Shown here in pieces: positions 52,620 to 61,397 of a stretch of 64,000 bases of DNA (positions within the stretch are counted from its first letter, which is position 1; every line of letters starts with the position of its first letter). Made by a program: the position numbers and the translations under genes. The DNA comes from Streptomyces cyaneus (GTDB lineage Bacteria; Actinomycetota; Actinomycetes; Streptomycetales; Streptomycetaceae): contig NZ_RQJW01000004.1 in assembly GCF_004028635.1 (NCBI RefSeq), positions 186,001 through 250,000 on the forward strand. The letters run 5' to 3'. The notes beneath the pieces are model-generated. The model had not been told where the DNA came from. It ran no database searches and worked only from the letters and a program-made list of their open reading frames with translations.

Positions 52620-53471
52620 ATGAACGCCATCATCTCCGCATCCGAACTCGCGATCGAACTGACGGGCGAGAACCCGCCGGTGCTGCTCGACGTCCGCTGG
52701 CAGCTGACCATGGCCAAGGCGGCCGGTGAGCCGCCGTTCGACGGCAGGACCGCATACCGGGCCGGGCACATCCCCGGCGCGGTCTACGTCGACCTGGACC
52801 GGGAACTGGCCTCCGCGCCCGGTTCGCACGGCCGTCACCCGTTGCCGGACCTGGCCGAGTTCGGCGCTGCGATGCGCCGGGCGGGCGTGTCGTCGTCGGC
52901 GCGCGTGATCGTGTACGACGGCGGGCAGGGCTGGGCAGCGTCCCGGGCGTGGTGGCTGCTGCGCTGGACGGGTCACCCGGATGTGCGGGTCCTCGACGGC
53001 GGGTTGCCGACCTGGCAGGGGCCGCTGGAGACGTCCGAGCCGCCTCCGGCGGAGGGCGACTTCGAGCCGGCGCCGGGGGCGACGGGCCTGCTCGACGCCG
53101 ACGGCGCCGCGGCGCTCGCTCGGTCGGGCGTACTTCTGGACGCGCGAGCGGGGGAGCGGTACCGCGGAGAGGTCGAGCCGATCGATCCGGTCGGCGGCCA
53201 CATCCCGGGCGCCGTGTCCGCCCCCACGAACGAGAACGTCGGCGCGGACGGCCGCTTCCTGCCCGCCGAGGAACTCGGCGCGCGCTTCAAGGCGCTGGGC
53301 GCGTCCGAGGGCACGGAGGTCGGCGTGTACTGCGGCTCGGGCGTCTCCGCCGCCCACCAGGTGCTGGCCCTGGCGGTAGCGGGCATTCCGGCGGCCCTGT
53401 ACGTCGGCTCATGGTCGGAGTGGTCCTCGGACCCGTCCCGACCGGTGGCTGTGGGGCCGGATCCGCAGTAG
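52620..53471 (+). CDS. thiosulfate/3-mercaptopyruvate-type sulfurtransferase
   Basis: The 283-residue protein has two rhodanese domains: an inactive first one (RVIVYDGGQGWAASRAWWLL) and an active second one with the persulfide cysteine in YCGSGVSAAHQ. This loop resembles mercaptopyruvate sulfurtransferases (CGSGVTA). It moves sulfane sulfur to cyanide or thiols. The start is 52620 (nine bases after AAGG) or 52611, three codons longer. A strong bidirectional terminator follows. Confidence 0.87.
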   Translation: MNAIISASELAIELTGENPPVLLDVRWQLTMAKAAGEPPFDGRTAYRAGHIPGAVYVDLDRELASAPGSHGRHPLPDLAEFGAAMRRAGVSSSARVIVYDGGQGWAASRAWWLLRWTGHPDVRVLDGGLPTWQGPLETSEPPPAEGDFEPAPGATGLLDADGAAALARSGVLLDARAGERYRGEVEPIDPVGGHIPGAVSAPTNENVGADGRFLPAEELGARFKALGASEGTEVGVYCGSGVSAAHQVLALAVAGIPAALYVGSWSEWSSDPSRPVAVGPDPQ

Positions 53472-53480
53472 GCGGGCGCA

Positions 53481-53518
53481 GCACGAGGGCCGCGTCGCAA
53501 CCGACACGGCCCTCGTGC
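53481..53518. terminator. bidirectional terminator (sulfurtransferase / sepH)
   Basis: GCACGAGGGCCG (53481-53492) and CGGCCCTCGTGC (53507-53518) perfect 12-bp arms, in the convergent gap. Confidence 0.92.
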
Positions 53519-53577
53519 TCGTACGGCCGTATCCACAGCCGAACGACCGACTACTCCTGCTTGCCTACCTCTGCTGC

Positions 53578-54621
53578 CTACTCCTGCTTCTTCCTGCGCG
53601 TGCCGAACACGATCTCGTCCCAGCTCGGGACGGCGGCGCGGCGGCCGGGGCGGACGCCGTCCGCTTCGGCCTGGCGGTCCGTGGCGCCGATGAGGCGGTC
53701 ACGGTGGCTGCCGACGGAGCGGGGCATGAGTACGTCCGCGTAGGCGGAACCGGCACCGGCCGAGGCAGCGGGGGCGGGCGGCTCCTCCGTGTCCGGTTCG
53801 GCGGCGGGTTCCTCCGGGTCCGGCTCCGACGGGCGCTCCGGGACCACCAGGTCGCCCCGGAAGCTGGGCACCGCCTCCAGCAGGCTGGTCAGCGAGTCCC
53901 GTTCCTCCGTGGTCTCCTCGGCCGGTTCGGAGGCCTGGGCCGGCAGGCTCGGCCGCGCGGTCTCCAGGGCACGGTCCATGCCACGCTCGCGCGGAAGCCG
54001 GGCGATACGCGGCACGAACGGGAAGCTGGGCTCCGGCGCGGCGAGGTCCTCGGACTCGCCGATCAGCGAGCGCGCCTCCTCGTCGACAGCCTGCACGAGC
54101 CGCCGGGGCGGGTCGTACGTCCAGCTCGCCGAATGCGGTTCGCCCGCCACCATGTAGACCAGCAGCACTTCCCAGGTGCCGTCGTCACGGCGCCACGAGT
54201 CCCACTGCACGGTGTCCTTGTCGGCGCCGCGCAGCAGCAGCCGCTCCTGGACGGCCTCGCCGAGCTGCGGCCCGGCGGCGTTCTCGCCGGGGCGGCGGAC
54301 GGGAGTCTTGCGTGCCCGTTCGGCCATGAAGGCGCGCTCGGCGAGCACAGGGCCCTCGAAGCGGCGTACGCGGTCGACGGGGATGCCGGCGAGTTGGGCG
54401 ACCTCTTCCGCGGTCGCACCAGCGCGTATACGCGCCTGGATGTCGCGGGGGCGGAGATGGCTCTCCACCTCGATCTCGATCTGGCCGAGACGGGGACGGT
54501 CGCCGCGCACGGCGGCGCGCAGGCGTTCGTCGATCGGAAGCGTGTACTCCGTTGCGTCGGCAGCCTTCAGCACCAGCCGTGTGCCGTCATTTGAGACGGC
54601 CACGACACGCAGTTCGGGCAT
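53578..54621 (-). CDS. sepH: SepH, FtsZ-regulating cell division protein
   Basis: The 347-residue protein has an N-terminal DUF3071 region (MPELRVVAVSNDGTRLVLKA) with a helix-turn-helix around 60-110 (IQARIRAGATAEEVAQLAGI), then a long acidic Pro/Glu/Ala linker and a conserved C-terminal motif, AVPSWDEIVFGTRRK. SepH binds FtsZ and stimulates its assembly at division sites in Streptomyces. ATG 54621 is behind GGGAGGT. Its position next to hemH and cutRS fits the known locus. The 460 bp upstream hold its promoter. Confidence 0.92.
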   Translation of the reverse strand: MPELRVVAVSNDGTRLVLKAADATEYTLPIDERLRAAVRGDRPRLGQIEIEVESHLRPRDIQARIRAGATAEEVAQLAGIPVDRVRRFEGPVLAERAFMAERARKTPVRRPGENAAGPQLGEAVQERLLLRGADKDTVQWDSWRRDDGTWEVLLVYMVAGEPHSASWTYDPPRRLVQAVDEEARSLIGESEDLAAPEPSFPFVPRIARLPRERGMDRALETARPSLPAQASEPAEETTEERDSLTSLLEAVPSFRGDLVVPERPSEPDPEEPAAEPDTEEPPAPAASAGAGSAYADVLMPRSVGSHRDRLIGATDRQAEADGVRPGRRAAVPSWDEIVFGTRRKKQE

Positions 54622-55084
54622 GGGGACCTCCCGGGTGGTGCCTGCCGACGTCACGTGCGTCGCTGCTTCCGCTAGTCGAGTGTGGCCTGCCCGGGTGCAG
54701 CCTGCCACAACCTTGCCGAGTTGCCCGGCGTGTCGGGCGCGGGCCCTGGATCGCCGTTATGGCACGGTTACCTGTTCGCAACGCTAAGTGACCAACTCCG
54801 TCACCCTGTGCAACTAGCCCCCTCCCGGCAGTCCTTGAAGGCCACGGACGCCCTGGCGGGAGACCGGACCCAGGGCTCGCAACAGTACTCCATTTGGGCC
54901 ACGTGCGTGGATTGGCGCGCCGCTCAACTTCTGGCAAGGGGTGGGACTCGGCCGTCCGTTGAGCGGTTCTCCGATCTTGAACGTGGTGCACTTCACGTAA
55001 ACGCCGGAAACGGAACTAATGCTTTCGCCCGCACCTCTCCTGGCTGCGCAGTTGGTCGACCGGGTGGATCGAGCCGATCGAGTG
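54622..55084. other. intergenic, sepH upstream region
   Basis: Upstream of sepH on the minus strand; the FAD-oxidase gene also runs on the minus strand and ends at 55085, so its transcript may read into here. No supported gene. No hairpin as strong as the neighbours was found. Confidence 0.4.
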
Positions 55085-56404
55085 CTACGCCCCCAACACC
55101 CTGCGCAGGTAGTCGTTCTGGAACCTGCGGTCCGGATCGAGCCGGTCCCGCAGCGCCGTGAACTCGCCGAAGCGCGGGTACACCTGGGCGAAGTACTCGG
55201 CGTCCCGCGTGTGCACCTTCCCCCAGTGCGGACGCCCCTCGTGCGCGGTGAAGATGCGCTCGGCGGCGGTGAAGTACCGCTGGTACGGGGTGCCCTTGAC
55301 CATGTGGACGGCGATGTACGCGCTGTCGCGGCCCGAGGCGGTGGACAGCGTGATGTCGTCGGCCGGGGCGGTGCGCACCTCGACCGGGAAGCTGACCCTG
55401 AGGCCGGAGCGGTCGATCATGGCCTTCAGTTCGCGCAGCGTCTCGACGACGGCCTCGCGCGGGACGGCGTACTCCATCTCCATGAAGCGCACCCGGCGCG
55501 GTGATGTGAAGACCTTGTAGGGGATGTCCGTGTAGGTCCGCGCGGACAGCGCCTTGCTGGAGATCCGGGCGATCGAAGGGATCGTGGCGGGCGCCGCGCG
55601 GCCGACCCACTGGGCCACCTGGAAGACGCCGTTGGAGAGGAACTCGTCCTCGAACCAGCCGGCGACCTGCCCCACCGGCTTCTCCGGGCCCGCGCTGCGG
55701 TTGTTGCGCTTGGTGTTGGTGTTGCCGGTGTGCGGGAACCAGTAGAACTCGAAGTGCTCGTTCTCGGCCCACAGTTCGTCGAAGTCCGCCAGGACCTTGT
55801 CGAACGGCATCGGCTCCTCGCGCGCGGAGAGCAGGAAGATCGGCTCCACGGCGAAGGTGATCGCGGTGACGATGCCCAGGGCGCCGAGGCCGATGCGGGC
55901 CGCCGCGAAAACCTCCGGATTCTCTTTCTCGGAGCAGCTGAGCACTGACCCGTCGGCCGTGACCAGCTCCAGGCCCTTGATCTGGGCGGCGATGGAGGCC
56001 GACTCACGGCCTGTGCCGTGCGTGCCGGTGCTGGTGGCGCCCGAGACCGTCTGCTCCATGATGTCGCCCATGTTCGTGAGCGACAGCCCCTCGCGCGCCA
56101 GGGCCATGTTGAGCCTCTTGAGCGGGGTACCGGCCTCGACCGTGACCGTCATGGCATCCCGGTCGATGTTGCGGATGCCGGTCAACAGTTGAGGGCGGAT
56201 CAGCACGCCGTCGGTGGCGGCTATGGACGTGAAGGAGTGGCCACTGCCGACCGCCTTCACCTTCAGGCCGTCCTCGGCGGCCCGGCGTATCGCCCCTGAC
56301 AGCTCCTCGACTGAGGCCGGAGTGACCTCACGCGCGGGGCGGGCGGCGACATTGCCGCCCCAGTTACGCCACGTGCCGTTCCTGCCGCTCGCTGTGCTGC
56401 TCAA
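55085..56404 (-). CDS. FAD-binding D-arabinono-1,4-lactone/alditol oxidase-like protein
   Basis: The 439-residue protein has an N-terminal VAO-type FAD domain (KAVGSGHSFTSIAATDGVLI with the FAD-attachment histidine, GDIMEQTVSGATSTGTHGTG) and a C-terminal ALO domain (EFEFYWFPHT-like EHFEFYWFPHTGNTNTK, HWGKVH, RFGEFTALRDRLDPDRRFQN). Relatives oxidise sugar alcohols or aldonolactones with O2. The TTG at 56404 is used because GGGGAGG precedes it; the gene overlaps the 3' end of the MFS gene by 41 bp. Confidence 0.85.
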   Translation of the reverse strand: MSSTASGRNGTWRNWGGNVAARPAREVTPASVEELSGAIRRAAEDGLKVKAVGSGHSFTSIAATDGVLIRPQLLTGIRNIDRDAMTVTVEAGTPLKRLNMALAREGLSLTNMGDIMEQTVSGATSTGTHGTGRESASIAAQIKGLELVTADGSVLSCSEKENPEVFAAARIGLGALGIVTAITFAVEPIFLLSAREEPMPFDKVLADFDELWAENEHFEFYWFPHTGNTNTKRNNRSAGPEKPVGQVAGWFEDEFLSNGVFQVAQWVGRAAPATIPSIARISSKALSARTYTDIPYKVFTSPRRVRFMEMEYAVPREAVVETLRELKAMIDRSGLRVSFPVEVRTAPADDITLSTASGRDSAYIAVHMVKGTPYQRYFTAAERIFTAHEGRPHWGKVHTRDAEYFAQVYPRFGEFTALRDRLDPDRRFQNDYLRRVLGA

Positions 56405-57602
56405 CGGTGCCTCCCCGACGCGGAGCCGGCCTGCTGAGCCGGCGATACCCCAGGAAACCGACCACGACCGCGACGGCCCCGGACACCGCCGGAACCCCGT
56501 ACCCGGCACCCGCACCGGCGGCGTCGATCACCCAGCCGGCGGCGGAGGAGCCGAGCGCGACCCCGACCGCGAGCCCGGTGCTCACCCAGGTCATGCCCTC
56601 GGTCAGTTGCGCGCGTGGTACGTGCTCTTCGATCAGGGACATGGTGGTGATCATCGTGGGAGCGACGGCCATGCCCGAGACGAACAGCGCCACGGCCAGA
56701 AACGGCAAGTTTCCGACCAGTAGGAGGGGGATCATACTCACGGCCATCGCGCATATGCCCAGCAGCCAGCGAGGTTCGGGCGCCCCCTTGAAGCGCAGCA
56801 GTCCGAAGACGAGTCCAGCCGCGCAGGAGCCCGCCGCGTACAACGCGAGGACCACGCTCGCGGCGCCCTTGTGCCCCTGCTCCTCGGCGAAGGCCACGGT
56901 GACCACGTCCACGGACCCGAAGATCGCTCCGGTCGCGACGAAGGTGGCCACCAGGACCTGCAGCCCGGGGGAGCGCAGAGCCGAGCTGCCGCCTTGGCGC
57001 TCGCGCGGATGCGGGGCGGGCTCGGTGGCCCGCTGTGCGGTCAGCCAGAAGACACCGACGGCCAGGAAGCAGCCGGCGAGCAGCGGGCCCGCCTCCGGGA
57101 ACCACGCTGTGGACAGCCCGATGGAGATGATCGGCCCGAAGATGAAGCACACCTCGTCGATCACGGACTCGAAGGAGTACGCGGTGTGCAGCTGCGGCGT
57201 CTCCCGGTACAGCGCGGCCCAGCGGGCCCGGGTCATCGCCCCGACGCTGGGCACGCAGCCGATGCCGACGCAGGCCACGAACAGCACCCAGTCCGGCCAC
57301 CCGTAGTGCGCGGCGAGCAGCAGCCCGGCCCCCGCCATGAGCGAGATCAGCGTCGCCGGGCGCAGCACCCGCCGCTGCCCGTACTGGTCGACCAGCCGCG
57401 AGACCTGCGGGCCCGCCACCGCCGCGGCGAGTGCGATCGTGGCCGACAGGGCGCCGGCGAGTCCGTAGCGACCGGTCAGCTGGGAGACCATCGTGACCAC
57501 GCCGATGCCCATCATCGACAGCGGCATCCGGCCGAGGAAGCCCGCGGCGGTGAAGCCCTTGGTGCCGGGGGCGGCGAACAGGGCGCGGTAGGGGCTCGGC
57601 AC
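56364..57602 (-). CDS. MFS transporter (about 12 TM)
   Basis: The 412-residue protein has about 12 hydrophobic segments (IGVVTMVSQLTGRYGLAGAL, LPFLAVALFVSGMAVAPTMI and others) with GPQVSRLVDQYGQRRVL as motif A. It is similar to the sugar-efflux or drug-type MFS proteins of actinomycetes. GTG 57602 follows GGAGA. It is cotranscribed with the downstream FAD oxidase gene (41-bp overlap), so transport and oxidation may serve one substrate. Divergent from hemH. Confidence 0.87.
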   Translation of the reverse strand: MPSPYRALFAAPGTKGFTAAGFLGRMPLSMMGIGVVTMVSQLTGRYGLAGALSATIALAAAVAGPQVSRLVDQYGQRRVLRPATLISLMAGAGLLLAAHYGWPDWVLFVACVGIGCVPSVGAMTRARWAALYRETPQLHTAYSFESVIDEVCFIFGPIISIGLSTAWFPEAGPLLAGCFLAVGVFWLTAQRATEPAPHPRERQGGSSALRSPGLQVLVATFVATGAIFGSVDVVTVAFAEEQGHKGAASVVLALYAAGSCAAGLVFGLLRFKGAPEPRWLLGICAMAVSMIPLLLVGNLPFLAVALFVSGMAVAPTMITTMSLIEEHVPRAQLTEGMTWVSTGLAVGVALGSSAAGWVIDAAGAGAGYGVPAVSGAVAVVVGFLGYRRLSRPAPRRGGTVEQHSERQERHVA

Positions 57603-57764
57603 GGGGATCTCCGGTCAGGCGGAAGTGGCGGGACTGCGGCGGACGGGGCGACTCGGAGCGGCGCGGGGCAGCTCATGACGGTCCATGGCGGCGCACGGCT
57701 GCTCAGCGCGACTCGGTAACGCCGCGACTCAGTAAGGCGCGTGGGCAGCCGATACAGCTTACGA

Positions 57765-57780
57765 GTTAGGTGACCCTAAC
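57765..57780. promoter_or_regulatory. palindrome GTTAGG-N4-CCTAAC in the hemH/MFS gap
   Basis: Perfect 6-bp arms around TGAC, 82 bp before the hemH ATG and 163 bp before the MFS start. It shares the GTTAGG/CCTAA core with the iron box but matches only about 12 of 19 positions when aligned by eye, so its regulator is unclear. Confidence 0.45.
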
Positions 57781-57861
57781 GCACCCGGCCGGACGAACCG
57801 GGAACCCGGGTGGTCACCCCGCCGTTTCCCGGCTGTCAGTACCGAATGACAGGATCGATCC

Positions 57862-58989
57862 ATGCCAGACGCGCGCGATGCCACCCCCTACGACGCCCTG
57901 CTCCTGCTCTCCTTCGGCGGCCCCGAGGGCCCGGACGACGTGATCCCGTTCCTGGAGAACGTCACCCGCGGGCGGGGCATCCCCACCGAACGCCTGAAGG
58001 AAGTCGGCGAACACTACTTCCTGTTCGGCGGAGTCAGCCCCATCAACGACCAGAACCGCGCCCTGCTCGACGCCCTGCGCAAGGACTTCGCCGAGCACGG
58101 CCTGGACCTGCCGATCTACTGGGGCAACCGCAACTGGGCGCCGTATCTGACGGACACCCTGCGCGAGATGGTCGCCGACGGCCGCCGCCGCATCCTCGTC
58201 TTGGCCACCAGCGCCTATGCCTCCTACTCGGGCTGCCGTCAGTACCGCGAGAACCTCGCCGACTCGCTCGCCGCCCTGGAGGCCGAGGGCCTGAAGCTGC
58301 CGAAGGTCGACAAGCTGCGGCACTACTTCAACCACCCGGGCTTCCTGGAGCCGATGATCGACGGTGTCCTCGAGTCTCTCGCCGACCTTCCCGAGGACGT
58401 CCGGGACGGGGCGCACATCGCCTTCTCGACCCACTCGATCCCGACCGCGGCCGCGGACAGCTCCGGCCCCGTCGAGGAGCAGGGCGACGGCGGCGCATAC
58501 GTCGAGCAGCACCTGGACGTCGCGCAGCTGATCGCCGACGCCGTACGCGAGCGCACCGGCGTCGACCACCCCTGGCAGCTCGTCTACCAGTCCCGCTCCG
58601 GCGCCCCGCACATCCCGTGGCTGGAGCCCGACATCTGCGACCACCTCGAGGAGCGGCAGGCGGCCGGGGCACCGGCGGTCGTGATCGCGCCCATCGGCTT
58701 CGTCTCCGACCACATGGAGGTCCTCTACGACCTCGACACGGAGGCCAAGGCCAAGGCCGAGGAACTGGGCCTGCCGATGCGCCGCTCGGCCACCGTCGGG
58801 GACGACCCGAGGTTCGCCGCCGCGATCCGCGACCTCGTCCTGGAGCGCGCCGCCGTCGAGCGCGGCCAGGAGGTCACGCCCTGTGCCCTGGGTGCGCTCG
58901 GTGCCGATCACAACCTGTGCCCGATCGGGTGCTGCCCGGCCCGCGCCCCCAAGCCCGCCGCCGCGGGCGCCGACAGCCCGTACGCGTGA
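57862..58989 (+). CDS. hemH: ferrochelatase (coproporphyrin type)
   Basis: The 375-residue protein has LLLLSFGGPEGPDDV at the start, the metal-binding HIAFSTHSIP near 195 and ICDHLEERQAAG. The C-terminus carries the actinobacterial [2Fe-2S] cysteines (CALGALGADHNLCPIGCCPAR positions about 340-360). In actinobacteria this enzyme inserts iron into coproporphyrin III (CpfC) in the coproporphyrin-dependent heme pathway. The next gene, IMPase, starts 8 bp later. A palindrome with an iron-box core lies upstream. Confidence 0.93.
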   Translation: MPDARDATPYDALLLLSFGGPEGPDDVIPFLENVTRGRGIPTERLKEVGEHYFLFGGVSPINDQNRALLDALRKDFAEHGLDLPIYWGNRNWAPYLTDTLREMVADGRRRILVLATSAYASYSGCRQYRENLADSLAALEAEGLKLPKVDKLRHYFNHPGFLEPMIDGVLESLADLPEDVRDGAHIAFSTHSIPTAAADSSGPVEEQGDGGAYVEQHLDVAQLIADAVRERTGVDHPWQLVYQSRSGAPHIPWLEPDICDHLEERQAAGAPAVVIAPIGFVSDHMEVLYDLDTEAKAKAEELGLPMRRSATVGDDPRFAAAIRDLVLERAAVERGQEVTPCALGALGADHNLCPIGCCPARAPKPAAAGADSPYA

Positions 58990-58997
58990 GGAGCGTC

Positions 58998-59813
58998 GTG
59001 ACCGACCCCCTGCACTCGGAACTGCTCGGGCTGGCCCGGGAGGCCGCCCGCCGCGCCGGCGAGCTGCTGCGCGACGGTCGCCCGGCCGACCTCGCCGTCG
59101 CCGCGACCAAGTCGAGCCCGATCGACGTGGTCACGGAGATGGACATCGCGGCGGAGAAGCTGATCACCGACGTGATCTCCGAGCACCGCCCCGACGACGG
59201 TTTCCTCGGCGAGGAGGGCGCCTCCACCGAGGGCACGAGCGGCATCCGCTGGGTGATCGACCCGCTCGACGGCACGGTCAACTACCTGTACGGGCTGCCG
59301 ACTTGGTCCGTCTCCATCGCCGCCGAGCAGGACGGCGAGACGGTCGTCGGCGTCGTGGCCGCCCCGATGCGCGGCGAGACGTACCACGCGGTCCGCGGGG
59401 CCGGCGCCTGGGCCACGGGACCCTGGGACGGCGAGCGCAGGCTCAGCTGCCGCCCCACCGCGCCCCTGGACCAGGCCCTCGTCTCGACCGGCTTCAACTA
59501 CGTCACCGAGGTCCGCACCCACCAGGCCGACGTCGCGCAGCGGCTGATCCCCCTCCTGCGTGACATCCGCCGCGGCGGCTCGGCCGCGATCGACCTGTGC
59601 GACCTGGCCGCGGGCCGCCTCGACGGCTACTACGAGCGCGGCCTCAACGCCTGGGACGTGGCCGCGGGCGACCTGATCGCACGAGAAGCGGGCGCCCTGA
59701 CCGGCGGACGCCCCGGAGAGCGCCCGTCACGCGACCTTGCGGTGGCGGCCACCCCGGGAGTCTTCGAGCCCCTTCAGCGGCTCCTGGAGGACTTGGGCGC
59801 CTGGCACGACTGA
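58998..59813 (+). CDS. inositol monophosphatase family protein
   Basis: The 271-residue protein has the Li+-sensitive phosphatase metal motifs: GFLGEEG, VIDPLDGTVNYLYGLP and NAWDVAAGDLIAREAGA. It hydrolyses inositol phosphate or a related small phosphate ester. The GTG at 58998 follows GAGGAG and starts just after the hemH stop, so the two share a transcript. Its 3' end, with the stop codon, is repeated downstream. Confidence 0.9.
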   Translation: MTDPLHSELLGLAREAARRAGELLRDGRPADLAVAATKSSPIDVVTEMDIAAEKLITDVISEHRPDDGFLGEEGASTEGTSGIRWVIDPLDGTVNYLYGLPTWSVSIAAEQDGETVVGVVAAPMRGETYHAVRGAGAWATGPWDGERRLSCRPTAPLDQALVSTGFNYVTEVRTHQADVAQRLIPLLRDIRRGGSAAIDLCDLAAGRLDGYYERGLNAWDVAAGDLIAREAGALTGGRPGERPSRDLAVAATPGVFEPLQRLLEDLGAWHD

Positions 59814-59850
59814 CGTGGGGTGGGTACGTCGGCGCCTGGCACGACTGACG
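59796..59850 (+). repeat. duplicated 3' end of the IMPase gene
   Basis: GGCGCCTGGCACGACTGACG occurs at 59796-59815 (coding GAWHD and stop) and again at 59831-59850, with GTACGTC or ATACGTC following each copy. The second copy is outside the gene. A tandem duplication of about 35 bp is the likely origin. Confidence 0.85.
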
Positions 59851-59930
59851 GGGGATACGTCGCCGGCGTTACGAGGCGAGTCCTGTGACGGGGTGCCGAA
59901 TATTGGCTCGGTCGCCTACGGGCGCTTTCA

Positions 59931-59998
59931 GCCGGTGTCGAGAGCACGACCGTGCTCAGCCCTTCGGGCCTCCGCGCGCTCGTGCTCTCGACACCGGC
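59931..59998. repeat. 19-bp perfect inverted repeat with 30-nt spacer
   Basis: GCCGGTGTCGAGAGCACGA (59931-59949) and its exact complement (59980-59998). It lies between the IMPase gene and the small minus-strand gene and could act as a terminator for the hemH-IMPase message. Confidence 0.85.
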
Positions 59999-60095
59999 GC
60001 GCCCTTCGGCTCCCTCGCGGCCGGGGTCGTCGGGGCAGTGGGCCTCGGTGGGCACTCGCCGGTGGCTGCGGGGGCTGTGGTGGCCGACAAAAGAG

Positions 60096-60126
60096 TGGGC
60101 CCCGGCGCTGGATTCGCCGGGGTCCA
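60096..60126 (-). terminator. hairpin downstream of the small gene
   Basis: GCCCCGGCG (60099-60107) and CGCCGGGGT (60115-60123) with a 7-nt loop, 21 bp beyond the minus-strand stop at 60147. Confidence 0.6.
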
Positions 60127-60146
60127 GTCTTCTGTTCACGTGCTGG

Positions 60147-60320
60147 TCAGACGCGTGACGCGCCGACTTCCACACCGTGCTCGGCGGCGAGGCGGCGCAG
60201 GTCGTCGAGCTCGCCCTGCTCCACCTCGACGAGGAAGTCGTCGCCCTCGTCACGAGCCCGCGTCAGGTCGGACTCGGTCGCCCTTATGCGCTGCAGAAGT
60301 CCTGCGGTGAATGCGTCCAT
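60147..60320 (-). CDS. small conserved Streptomyces protein
   Basis: The 57-residue protein starts MDAFTAGLLQRIRATESDLT and continues with RARDEGDDFLVEVEQGELDD, an amphipathic helical stretch, ending in VEVGASRV. It is conserved in Streptomyces to my memory, with no known function. It is likely a helical hairpin. ATG 60320 begins the conserved part, though a clear ribosome site was not found; the frame stays open upstream to 60581. Confidence 0.6.
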   Translation of the reverse strand: MDAFTAGLLQRIRATESDLTRARDEGDDFLVEVEQGELDDLRRLAAEHGVEVGASRV

Positions 60321-60737
60321 GCTGCGCCCCCTCGTCCTGGGTCGTGGGTCGGTGGCACGGGGGTGTGCCGTTCGGAAGGGGCGATCACGTCTCCGGTAGG
60401 TGCCCAGCGCTGCCCTTGCTGGGCGGCGACGGTGCCGGACACCCACGCCCGCTCTGCGGGAAGCGGATCGAGTCGTACCGCATGGTGGTGCGGCACGAGC
60501 AGAGCGTGATCGCGGGGTGTAAAGCCGTCCTCCCCCCGCTCCCTTCCACGGAAACCTCAACCGGAAGAGAAAATCTCGCATTCCCGGGCTTCACACCCGT
60601 CCTGCATGGTCCGCTCACCCGTCTTACCGCCGACTTATGGCGGAAAAGGGCAGGATGGAGGCCAAGACACCAGACCAAGACCCCTGCCCGTGTGCGAGCC
60701 AAGCGCTACGCGGGTGGACACAGGAAGGACAAGCGAC
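60321..60737. other. cutR upstream region
   Basis: No supported gene; the cutRS promoter probably lies in it. The 60560-60590 stretch (GGAAGAGAAAATCTCGC) is the most AT-rich part. GGAAGGA at 60723-60729 is the cutR ribosome site. I see no operator-like palindrome. Confidence 0.4.
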
Positions 60738-61391
60738 GTGCGCGTACTCGTCGTCGAGGACGAGCAACTGCTCGCCGATGCGGTGGCCACCGGACTGCGC
60801 CGGGAGGCCATGGCCGTCGACGTCGTGTACGACGGTGCGGCCGCCCTGGAGCGCATCGGCGTCAACGACTACGACGTGGTCGTCCTCGACCGCGACCTCC
60901 CGCTGGTGCACGGCGACGACGTCTGCCGCAAGATCGTCGAACTCGGCATGCCCACGCGCGTGCTGATGCTCACGGCCTCCGGCGACGTCAGCGACCGCGT
61001 CGAAGGGCTGGAGATCGGCGCCGACGACTATCTCCCCAAGCCCTTCGCCTTCAGCGAGCTGACGGCACGCGTGCGTGCCCTCGGCCGCCGTACGAGCGTG
61101 CCGCTGCCGCCCGTCCTGGAGCGCGCCGGCATCAAGCTCGACCCCAATCGCCGCGAGGTCTTCCGCGACGGCAAGGAAGTGCAGCTCGCGCCCAAGGAGT
61201 TCGCCGTCCTGGAAGTGCTGATGCGCAGCGAGGGCGCGGTCGTCTCCGCCGAGCAGCTCCTGGAGAAGGCCTGGGACGAGAACACCGACCCGTTCACCAA
61301 CGTGGTGCGGGTGACCGTCATGACGCTGCGCCGCAAGCTGGGGGAGCCACCGGTGATCGTCACCGTGCCCGGCTCCGGCTACCGGATCTGA
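60738..61391 (+). CDS. cutR: response regulator CutR
   Basis: The 217-residue OmpR-class regulator has EDE at 7-9, phospho-acceptor Asp51 (VVVLDRDLPLV), conserved Lys in LPKPFAF, and a C-terminal winged helix with AVVSAEQLLEKAWDENTD and RVTVMTLRRKLG. Length and place beside cutS match S. lividans CutR, first linked to copper-related phenotypes and more recently to envelope and protein-quality control. GTG 60738 follows GGAAGGA. The kinase gene starts 6 bp after its stop. Confidence 0.9.
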   Translation: MRVLVVEDEQLLADAVATGLRREAMAVDVVYDGAAALERIGVNDYDVVVLDRDLPLVHGDDVCRKIVELGMPTRVLMLTASGDVSDRVEGLEIGADDYLPKPFAFSELTARVRALGRRTSVPLPPVLERAGIKLDPNRREVFRDGKEVQLAPKEFAVLEVLMRSEGAVVSAEQLLEKAWDENTDPFTNVVRVTVMTLRRKLGEPPVIVTVPGSGYRI

Positions 61392-61397
61392 TCGACC

